From: Nanobdellota archaeon
GTDB lineage: Archaea > Nanoarchaeota > Nanoarchaeia > Parvarchaeales > Parvarchaeaceae
Reading direction: 5' to 3'
NCBI GenBank assembly: GCA_021834945.1
Contig: JAKBRA010000024.1
Coordinates: 1-10,936 of the forward strand
Length of the DNA stretch: 10,936 nt
Made by a program: the position numbers and the translations under genes. The notes below the pieces were generated by a model. That model saw only the letters and a list, made by a program, of their open reading frames with translations, was not told the DNA's origin and ran no database searches. Shown in pieces: positions 6,385 through 10,936 of the stretch. Each line of letters starts with the position of its first letter. Positions within the stretch are counted from its first letter, which is position 1.

Positions 6385-6510
6385 TAAAGACTAAAACTTG
6401 ATTACCCGACGCCCCCATCAGATCCTGTTGTCCTGAGTAAAATCAGCGGGAAAGGATGCCCCACGACAGAAATTTTAGAAAGCTACCGACTCAGGCCATC
6501 CTATGCCCTA
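6385..6510 (-). ncRNA. Structured, GC-richer tract beside repeat copy 1 (possible omega-RNA body or tnpB remnant)
   Basis: The stretch is visibly richer in G and C than its surroundings and has no convincing gene. Two exact complementary pairs interleave: CCTGAGT (6432-6438) with ACTCAGG (6489-6495), and AGGATG (6453-6458) with CATCCT (6497-6502). That order makes a pseudoknot topology. A competing simple hairpin pairs ATCCT (6422-6426) with AGGAT (6453-6457) and CTGA with TCAG around a GTAAAA loop. It adjoins the right-end-like repeat on the side where an omega-RNA body, or the 3' end of tnpB, would lie. Minus-strand frames here are short and not recognisably TnpB. The rest of the gap 6285-6325 holds only the 10-base palindrome ACTTTAAAGT (6299-6308). 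Confidence 0.3.
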
Positions 6511-6545
6511 TTATTATACATTAATAATCACAAAACAGTAGTGAG

Positions 6546-6553
6546 TATATAAA
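6546..6553 (+). promoter_or_regulatory. TATA box upstream of the repeat-protein gene
   Basis: TATATAAA is the cleanest TATA box in the window. It is centred 26-27 bases before an ATG at 6576, not before the ATG of the long frame at 6641. Transcription should therefore begin at or near 6576, placing the 18-codon ORF at the very 5' end of the mRNA. Confidence 0.6.
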
Positions 6554-6575
6554 GAACCACAAATCTTATATTAGT

Positions 6576-6632
6576 ATGGGAAGGACTGAATCGGTAAGGA
6601 AAAAGTTCTCCTCAACTATAGAAAAAAACTAA
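6576..6632 (+). CDS. 18-codon leaderless ORF ending in a slippery A AAA AAC TAA (leader peptide or frameshifted N-terminus)
   Basis: ATG 6576 starts MGRTESVRKKFSSTIEKN and stops at TAA 6630-6632. The start is exactly where a leaderless transcript from the box at 6546-6553 should begin. The last codons read GAA AAA AAC TAA, so 6623-6629 is A AAA AAC in the correct phase for -1 slippage. A -1 shift there continues as L-K-E-T into the ATG at 6641, giving a ~579-residue product with no intervening stop. Three readings remain: programmed frameshifting, termination followed by reinitiation at 6641 (AAAGGA at 6631-6636), or a one-base homopolymer error that split a single gene. Confidence 0.4.
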   Translation: MGRTESVRKKFSSTIEKN

Positions 6633-6640
6633 AGGAAACT

Positions 6641-8314
6641 ATGAAACTTGAAGACATACTTGATGCAAGGTTGCTCGCAAAAATAGATGCTGTGGGGCCA
6701 GAAGCTAAGGCTGCAGTTGAGGGAGTTATCGGGATACATGAAGAAGAGATTGTTCGAGTTGTTGCTCGAAGATTGGCAGATATTGCTAAGTATACAAAAG
6801 ACAAAGAAGCTGTGATAGAGTCTGCAAGAGTTATCGAAAGGTATAAAGGATATTTTGCTCTGGGTGTTGCTTGTGAATTGACAGATGTTGCTGTTAATAC
6901 AAAAGACAAAGAAGCTGTGATAGAGTCTGCAAGAGTTATCGGGAGATATAAAGGAGGGGACGCTTGGACCGTTGCTTTTGCATTGAGTTATATTGCTAAT
7001 AATACAAAAGACAAAGAAGCTGTGATAGAGTCTGCAAGAGTTATCGAAAGGTATAAAGGATATATTGCTCGGAGTGTTGTTTGGGGATTAGTAAATGTTG
7101 CTAGTGAAGAGCCTTCTCGGATATTGACAGGTGTTGCCAATTATACAAAAGGAGCTGTAATGACGGCCTGTAGACTTGTAAAGAGCTCTGGAAGCGACGT
7201 ATTTGACCTGTTGACTAATAAGGATATCGTATCAATATATAGAGAGGGGCTTGCCGGGCTGATAGACGGGAAGAACAGCTTAGATGTCGTTACCGCTTAT
7301 GTAAACTCCGATAAGGAGCTTCCCCTTCCCACCAAAGAGAACATCACAGGCTATGGAAAGCTGGTAAATAAGTACTTAGCTGAAACTTATGGGATAGACA
7401 AGGAACTCGATAACGACCGCCTGCTAATGCTGTTTTCCGTCGAAAAATCAGAAAGAAAGGGGCTTGCCGAGCTGGTAAGCCATTCCTCCGAGAAGGATAG
7501 AAGGGCGTATGATATCACCGTAAACGGTGATCCCCACCCAATTAGCATAGACCGCAGCATGCTGCCTTATCTTTCCATCGTAGCGATAACGGGTTCCAAA
7601 GATCCTGCCAAATATAAAGAAGCCTTTGATACCGTTTCCAAGATAGTGGGGGAAAAGACCATTAGGCTTGCCGGAGACGCGTTTAAAGCCTCCTACAAAT
7701 CCAGACTTTGGGAGATAATAGGGTTGGTAAGAGAGGGTAAAATAGGAGACGCGGTGAAGGTGCTTAGTGATACCGGAGACGAGGCGATAAACGATATACT
7801 TTCCGTTTCCAATCATAGAGAGGATCTTACTATCCTCTCGGGCAAGAATGTGCTCGTGGCCGTGGAGAGCAATAACCCCTTGGACTATGATTCCAGGGTG
7901 CAGATGGCATGCGTGTATCTCCCCTATGTTCATAATGAGAAGGGGATATATGATTATTGCAAGGATGAACGATTTACCCTTATAAGGTATGATATCAACG
8001 GCAAGACTCTTGGAAGCGCCATATGCTATACTGAAGGTGATAATTTTCTTGTCGATTCCGTAGAGGGACACCGCACTTTCAGGAAGCCCAAGATATTCGA
8101 TGCCGTGTACAAGGACCTTATATACAGGGCCAAGAGCAAAGGATGTGAGAAGATAGTATTCAGCGAAAACGGGGTGAACGAGACCCCTAGAGAATTTATT
8201 GAATACCTTGGCAATGCAGGGTTAAAGAAGGACACAGCAAGGATGAGCCTCGATACTGAGGGGTATCTTGAAGCTGACAGAGACGGTGTAAAGGGTTATA
8301 CAGTGTCACTGTAA
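6641..8314 (+). CDS. Helical-repeat (HEAT-like) protein with an uncharacterised C-terminal alpha/beta domain
   Basis: A 557-residue protein. Residues ~36-156 hold helix-pair repeats of exactly 35 residues: TKDKEAVIESARVIERYKG recurs at T52, T87 and T122, followed each time by a different second helix (YFALGVACELTDVAVN, GDAWTVAFALSYIANN, YIARSVVWGLVNVASE). The alternating helices resemble HEAT-type repeats, which usually bind proteins or nucleic acids. Residues ~160-400 are helical and unrecognised. Residues ~403-557 (NVLVAVESNNPLDYDSR, FTLIRYDINGKTLGSAICY, DAVYKDLIYRAKSKGCEKIVFS) have an alpha/beta order that could be a divergent GNAT-like fold, but I see no clear acetyl-CoA loop. No signal peptide or membrane segment is seen. 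Beyond the repeats, G/C-ending codons are commoner than in neighbours, and the gene lies between two transposon-end-like repeats, so it looks acquired. AAAGGA at 6631-6636 supports this ATG. Confidence 0.8.
   Translation: MKLEDILDARLLAKIDAVGPEAKAAVEGVIGIHEEEIVRVVARRLADIAKYTKDKEAVIESARVIERYKGYFALGVACELTDVAVNTKDKEAVIESARVIGRYKGGDAWTVAFALSYIANNTKDKEAVIESARVIERYKGYIARSVVWGLVNVASEEPSRILTGVANYTKGAVMTACRLVKSSGSDVFDLLTNKDIVSIYREGLAGLIDGKNSLDVVTAYVNSDKELPLPTKENITGYGKLVNKYLAETYGIDKELDNDRLLMLFSVEKSERKGLAELVSHSSEKDRRAYDITVNGDPHPISIDRSMLPYLSIVAITGSKDPAKYKEAFDTVSKIVGEKTIRLAGDAFKASYKSRLWEIIGLVREGKIGDAVKVLSDTGDEAINDILSVSNHREDLTILSGKNVLVAVESNNPLDYDSRVQMACVYLPYVHNEKGIYDYCKDERFTLIRYDINGKTLGSAICYTEGDNFLVDSVEGHRTFRKPKIFDAVYKDLIYRAKSKGCEKIVFSENGVNETPREFIEYLGNAGLKKDTARMSLDTEGYLEADRDGVKGYTVSL
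6794..7060 (+). repeat. In-gene tandem repeat, three units of period 105 bp
   Basis: A block beginning ACAAAAGACAAAGAAGCTGT starts at 6794, 6899 and 7004, exactly 105 bases apart. About 43 bases are identical in all three units, and the next bases differ only where unit 2 reads GGGAGA instead of GAAAGG. The other half of each unit is not conserved. Near-identity, including at silent positions, points to recent duplication or gene conversion within the gene. Confidence 0.9.
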
Positions 8315-8376
8315 ACGTCTTTTGTTTCATATCCGTTAGTTCCAAGAGTTAATTGCGTCTAACCGGAAAGACGTTT
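8313..8376. repeat. Long imperfect inverted repeat just after the repeat-protein gene
   Basis: AAACGTCTTT (8313-8322) pairs with AAAGACGTTT (8367-8376). Inside, CCGTTAG (8333-8339) pairs with CTAACCGG (8359-8366) with one bulged base. The left arm overlaps the stop codon of the 557-codon gene. It could be a transcription or mRNA-stability hairpin, or an end hairpin of a mobile unit, since repeat copy 2 starts 16 bases further on. A partial direct repeat, AGACGTT, recurs at 8370-8376 and 8379-8385. Confidence 0.55.
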
Positions 8377-8391
8377 TAGACGTTATGGTCC

Positions 8392-8447
8392 GTGACATTC
8401 TCCCACTGCTAAAGCACATAGGTTTTTCCCGCTCACCTTTGATAAAA
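8392..8447 (-). repeat. Hairpin repeat, copy 2: IS200/IS605-like right end / omega-RNA scaffold
   Basis: This is the second copy of the 6326-6380 block, in the same orientation, with the outer pairing GTGA (8392-8395) and TCAC (8433-8436) kept. The inner stem has changed: TGC-TAAA-GCA (8407-8416) replaces the longer CCCACA/TGTGGG stem, and one T is inserted. Similarity stops after GATAAAA, so the neighbouring tract at 6385-6510 is not repeated here. The aldo/keto reductase TATA box begins four bases later, so the insertion, if it is one, abuts that promoter. Confidence 0.55.
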
Positions 8448-8450
8448 TCA

Positions 8451-8460
8451 TATTTATATT
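8451..8460 (+). promoter_or_regulatory. TATA-like box for the aldo/keto reductase
   Basis: TATTTATATT is centred about 24-25 bases before the ATG at 8480, fitting a leaderless transcript. Repeat copy 2 ends at 8447, directly upstream, where the archaeal BRE element and activator sites would lie. Confidence 0.5.
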
Positions 8461-8479
8461 TCAAAAGCAAATACTATAA

Positions 8480-9361
8480 ATGGAATACAAAATTCTTGGA
8501 AATACTAAAGAAAGACTATCCAAGATAGGAATAGGCACCTGGCAATTAGGCAAAAACACGAAAGAAAACGAAAAGGCCATAAGCCTTGCGATAAGTAAAG
8601 ACGTGAATTTTATAGATACTGCAGAGATATACGGTACGGAAAAATTTGTAGGGAGGGTAATAACAGGCAAACCAGGGTTATTTATAGCTACTAAAGTTTG
8701 GGCAACCCACTTCAGATATGAATCAGTAATAAAGGCCTGTGAGAGAAGCCTTAAAAATTTAGGCATAAAACAGATAGACCTTTACCAGCTCCACTGGCCG
8801 AATCCGGGAATAGATATAAATAAAACAATGAAGGCCATGGAAAAACTTGTTTACGACGGCAAGATAAGGTACATAGGAGTAAGCAACTTCAATGAAAAAG
8901 AACTTAAGAATGCACAAGAAGCTATGTCTAAATATGAAATAGTTTCAAATCAAGTTGAATATAACCTCATTCAAAGGACGCCAGAAATTAATCTAATGGA
9001 TTATATGAAAAAACAGAAGATTACACTTTTAGCTTACAGCCCATTTGCGCATGGTGCCATATTTAAGAGAAAATACAATGAACTAATCAAAAGCTTAAAT
9101 GAATTAGGTGAAAAATACAACAAGACGGCCGGGCAGATGCTTCTGAGATGGCTTATCCAAAAAGATATTGTGATACCTTTAACAAAAGCCAGTAACCCAA
9201 AGCATATGTTAGAAAATATTGCCGCCACTAATTTTAACATAAACCAAAAGGATATGCATAATATAGATAACCTTACTCCAAAAAACAGCAACTTTGGTTT
9301 AAGTAGATTCAAAGATTTAATAAAGTATTATCTGCTTTTTAGGACTTTGCTTAGGATTTAA
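8480..9361 (+). CDS. Aldo/keto reductase
   Basis: A 293-residue NAD(P)H-dependent oxidoreductase with the (beta/alpha)8 fold. The catalytic tetrad is complete: D46 and Y51 in NFIDTAEIYG, K72 in IATKVW and H105 in DLYQLHWPNPG. Cofactor and barrel motifs follow: GKIRYIGVSNFNEKEL (~127-142), NQVEYNLIQR (~158-167), LLAYSPFAHG and IPLTKASNPKHMLEN, the last being the usual C-terminal phosphate-binding region. The closest bacterial types reduce aldehydes or 2,5-diketogluconate-like substrates, but the substrate cannot be read from the sequence. The C-terminus is unusual: after the barrel comes a basic, hydrophobic tail (SRFKDLIKYYLLFRTLLRI) that could be an amphipathic membrane-contact helix. Dependence on NAD(P) is the only visible link to the NAD block. 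Confidence 0.92.
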   Translation: MEYKILGNTKERLSKIGIGTWQLGKNTKENEKAISLAISKDVNFIDTAEIYGTEKFVGRVITGKPGLFIATKVWATHFRYESVIKACERSLKNLGIKQIDLYQLHWPNPGIDINKTMKAMEKLVYDGKIRYIGVSNFNEKELKNAQEAMSKYEIVSNQVEYNLIQRTPEINLMDYMKKQKITLLAYSPFAHGAIFKRKYNELIKSLNELGEKYNKTAGQMLLRWLIQKDIVIPLTKASNPKHMLENIAATNFNINQKDMHNIDNLTPKNSNFGLSRFKDLIKYYLLFRTLLRI

Positions 9362-9367
9362 TAAAGG

Positions 9368-9377
9368 CTTAAATATT
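9368..9377 (+). promoter_or_regulatory. TATA-like box for the small two-gene unit
   Basis: CTTAAATATT is centred about 26-27 bases before the ATG at 9399, consistent with a leaderless transcript covering the two overlapping genes that follow. Confidence 0.5.
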
Positions 9378-9398
9378 ATTAATATTCAATATATTAAA

Positions 9399-9812
9399 AT
9401 GATATTCGCTGATTTTCGAGATCCGGTAAAAACAAGTGAACTAGAAAAAACGCTCAGCAACGCGCTTTCTGATTTAGGCTATAAAGTTAAGAAAGTAAAA
9501 GATCACTACCGCTCAAATGAATATATTGACGGTAAGCTGGTTCCTATAAAAGAAGGCGTTGAGTACGAAATTAGAAGAAGTTTCCTTGAACCAAAAATAT
9601 ATGTAGGTTTTAGATTTGAACGAGCTTTTGAACAAAAATTAGGTAAATTCAGATATAAAAATGAAGTGGCTAGACAACTTTATGGGTGGGCATATTCAAT
9701 TAATAAGAGTAGATATGAGGATACTCTGCGTGAGATAATAAAAACCACAATAAACAAAATGAATAGAAACCCTGAAACAGCAACTAAAGCAAACATAATA
9801 TATTATGAATAA
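9399..9812 (+). CDS. Hypothetical protein, first of an overlapping pair
   Basis: A 137-residue cytosolic-looking protein that I do not recognise. It has no cysteine, signal peptide or membrane segment. The N-terminal half (SELEKTLSNALSDLGYKVKK) looks like a helix followed by a strand. The middle is rich in aromatic and basic residues (YEIRRSFLEPKIYVGFRFERAFEQKLGKFRYK). The end is a long helix (EDTLREIIKTTINKMNRN). The basic character would allow nucleic-acid binding, but nothing specific shows it. The ATG is supported by the TATA-like box. The last eight bases overlap the start of the next gene (...TATTATGAATAA), which suggests coupled translation and a shared task. Confidence 0.65.
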   Translation: MIFADFRDPVKTSELEKTLSNALSDLGYKVKKVKDHYRSNEYIDGKLVPIKEGVEYEIRRSFLEPKIYVGFRFERAFEQKLGKFRYKNEVARQLYGWAYSINKSRYEDTLREIIKTTINKMNRNPETATKANIIYYE

Positions 9813-10101
9813 AACGGAAGAAAACAATAAACATATAACATGGCAGGGTGAAAACTGTTTGCTTTGCAAGTACTTTATACCAAATGATGTGCTCAACGCA
9901 GATTTATTAGAAAGAGGGAAATGCGCACACCCTTCCTTAGTTAAATTTAATTTAGTTGTTTCCGGAAGGGACTGGTGTAACTTATTTGCAAAGATGAGTG
10001 ATAATAGAAGAGAAAAGCTGCAGCAGGAAGGTTTTAAAAAGGACGATGAACAGCAGAAAAAACTTATAGAAGAAAGTAAAAAAGCAGGGAATTTTGATTA
10101 A
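9805..10101 (+). CDS. Small four-cysteine protein (HiPIP-like or zinc-binding)
   Basis: A 98-residue protein with cysteines at 18, 21, 40 and 58: CLLCKYF, then GKCAHPSL, then GRDWCNLF, i.e. C-x2-C-x18-C-x17-C. High-potential iron-sulfur proteins have a similar order (C-x2-C, a G-x-C, and a final GWC near an aromatic residue), so a [4Fe-4S] electron carrier is possible. A structural zinc site is the main alternative. Unlike classical HiPIPs it has no secretion signal, and a charged helical tail (NRREKLQQEGFKKDDEQQKKLIEESKK, ~68-94) follows the cysteine module. The ATG overlaps the preceding gene by eight bases, so the two are probably translated together. The fold assignment is tentative. Confidence 0.6.
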   Translation: MNKTEENNKHITWQGENCLLCKYFIPNDVLNADLLERGKCAHPSLVKFNLVVSGRDWCNLFAKMSDNRREKLQQEGFKKDDEQQKKLIEESKKAGNFD

Positions 10102-10241
10102 TTAAATAATTAGAGATTTATCTTTAATTTATTTGTGATATAGGATAATAAAATTAATAATTAAAACTTTAATAAAGGACTAAGGATCAAAAAATACCAA
10201 TAATTTTTAACTGAATATTTAATTGGAAAACTGTTTATGTT
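10102..10241. other. AT-rich gap between convergent genes
   Basis: These 140 bases are almost all A and T, with short palindromes such as TAATTA, and lie between the end of the four-cysteine gene and the end of the minus-strand surface-protein gene. Short T-runs on both strands (for example TTTTT at 10204-10208) could terminate archaeal transcription from either side. I see no gene or clear RNA here. Confidence 0.4.
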
Positions 10242-10936
10242 TTATTGTACACTTCCAAAGCTCACGGAAGGCATTACTCCGTTTGGAGGAAATGAATTAG
10301 CAAATACATATGCAATGTTCACATAACCATATGTTCCAGGCACTGCCTGAAGTTCTATATACGCATTTCCACAATTAGAGTATACGCTCTTCTCCAACGT
10401 TACAAAATAATTGCTTAGATAGTATATATTTGGATGAAAACTAAATGGTAAGCCTACTTGATTGTATTGACCTGCACCACATCCTACACTTTGCCAATCA
10501 TAAGCTACTCCATTTGTAGTATTTTGAGAGATATCTGAAGAAGTAACATAAGTAGTAAAGCTATAATAATTCAAAAGATTTGGAGAACTCATAAAACCAT
10601 AAAAGTTTGAGATGTCGTTCATAAAAATATGCAAGCTATCATCAATGGAGAGTGTCGCGTTAGGTGGCGCATCTGGCGGATTATTATAATAACTAGCATC
10701 AGATCGAGTAGAAAAATTATTATAATAAAGGAACACATTCAAACCATCATCGTATTTACCATATTCGGGGCAATTTGAAGTGGTTATATTAGCTTCATTA
10801 GAATTTGGACATGTTAGTTGAGGGGCTTCACCGTCGTTTACTGTGTTGAACAAATTTGTAGTTGTTGGAGCGAAGCCAACATAAACTGTTTCTGATGAGC
10901 CTGCTGGTATAGCTGCTATCTTTAGCCACCAGATTG
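10242..10936 (-). CDS. Partial surface protein, DUF2341-like
   Basis: The frame is open to the right edge, so only the C-terminal ~231 residues are visible. The apparent TTG start at 10853 is not a real start. The edge reads IWWLKIAAIPAGSSETVYVG, then FAPTTTNLF, GEAPQL and later EYGKYDDGLNVFLYYNNFS. This order (a W-L-K strand, then IPAGS-xx-T-V-Y-x-G-F, then GEAPQL, then YGxYDDGxxVF-x-YxNF) is typical of DUF2341, a beta-sandwich module of archaeal and bacterial surface proteins. The remainder is rich in N, S, T, Y and G, with several cysteines (LTCPNSNE, TSNCPEYG, VGCGAGQYN, SNCGNAY) that could form disulfides. It ends SFGSVQ with no membrane anchor, so any anchor or signal peptide must lie upstream outside the window. 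Confidence 0.75.
   Translation of the reverse strand, partial: IWWLKIAAIPAGSSETVYVGFAPTTTNLFNTVNDGEAPQLTCPNSNEANITTSNCPEYGKYDDGLNVFLYYNNFSTRSDASYYNNPPDAPPNATLSIDDSLHIFMNDISNFYGFMSSPNLLNYYSFTTYVTSSDISQNTTNGVAYDWQSVGCGAGQYNQVGLPFSFHPNIYYLSNYFVTLEKSVYSNCGNAYIELQAVPGTYGYVNIAYVFANSFPPNGVMPSVSFGSVQ

Noticed and set aside
6385..6510. Minus-strand peptide ending ...LRTTGSDGGVG* next to repeat copy 1, as a tnpB remnant
   Set aside because: The position is right for a TnpB C-terminus, but the frame is only about 26 codons, and I see no zinc-ribbon cysteines or RuvC residues, so I cannot call it coding.
6794..7060. Intergenic tandem repeat or minisatellite
   Set aside because: The period is exactly 105 bases (35 codons) and every unit stays in frame within a long coding region, so it is a protein repeat.
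7448..8071. 207-codon minus-strand open frame inside the repeat-protein gene
   Set aside because: It is fairly long, but its translation has no recognisable motif and no promoter-like sequence. The plus-strand frame has a promoter, in-frame repeats and a coherent protein.
6326..8447. CRISPR array
   Set aside because: There are only two repeat copies about 2 kb apart, with an internal hairpin and a gene between them, and no regularly spaced spacers. This does not fit a CRISPR array.
10242..10853. Complete 203-codon gene starting at TTG 10853
   Set aside because: The frame continues without a stop to the window edge, and the extra residues (WLKIAAIPAGSSETVYVG) belong to the same DUF2341-like module, so the gene is partial.

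Overview
This is an AT-rich stretch of an archaeal chromosome with closely packed genes. Most genes here have a TATA-like box centred about 24-27 bases before the start codon. That is the layout of leaderless archaeal transcripts: 153-160 for the GTG at 181, 5416-5426 for 5445, 5773-5782 for 5802, 6546-6553 for an ATG at 6576, 8451-8460 for 8480 and 9368-9377 for 9399. With the short genes, an archaeal Toprim protein and a DUF2341-type surface protein, this suggests a small-genome archaeon, perhaps DPANN/ARMAN-like. The lineage is an inference.

Left part (1-5400): a small Toprim protein is followed by an NAD-cofactor block. The block holds nicotinamidase (pncA), nicotinate phosphoribosyltransferase (pncB), ammonia-dependent NAD synthetase (nadE) and a canonical NAD kinase (nadK). 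Together they cover nicotinamide -> nicotinate -> NaMN -> (NaAD) -> NAD -> NADP. Only the adenylyltransferase step (NadD/NadM) is missing from the window. Next to the block lies a second NAD-kinase-fold protein. Its GGDGT catalytic loop is destroyed, its ligand-binding motifs are kept, and a C-terminal winged-helix DNA-binding domain has been added. It is a candidate NAD(P)-sensing transcription factor for this block. pncB and pncA diverge from one 78-base intergenic region with a palindromic TATA-like box, and pncB is preceded by a five-codon mini-ORF whose stop abuts its ATG.

Middle (5400-8480): a DsrE-like protein and a two-helix membrane protein come first. Then comes an accessory-looking segment in which a 557-codon protein with 35-residue helical repeats lies between two direct copies of a ~55-base hairpin repeat. 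On the minus strand these copies resemble right ends (omega-RNA scaffolds) of IS200/IS605-type TnpB elements, but no tnpA or tnpB gene is visible. Beside the first copy is a GC-richer, potentially pseudoknotted tract. The repeat protein is preceded by an 18-codon leaderless ORF ending A AAA AAC TAA, which a -1 frameshift would join to the main frame.

Right part (8480-10936): an aldo/keto reductase, an overlapping pair of small unknown genes (the second with four cysteines spaced rather like a HiPIP-type Fe-S protein), an AT-rich gap, and the 3' part of a minus-strand DUF2341-like surface protein that runs off the right edge.
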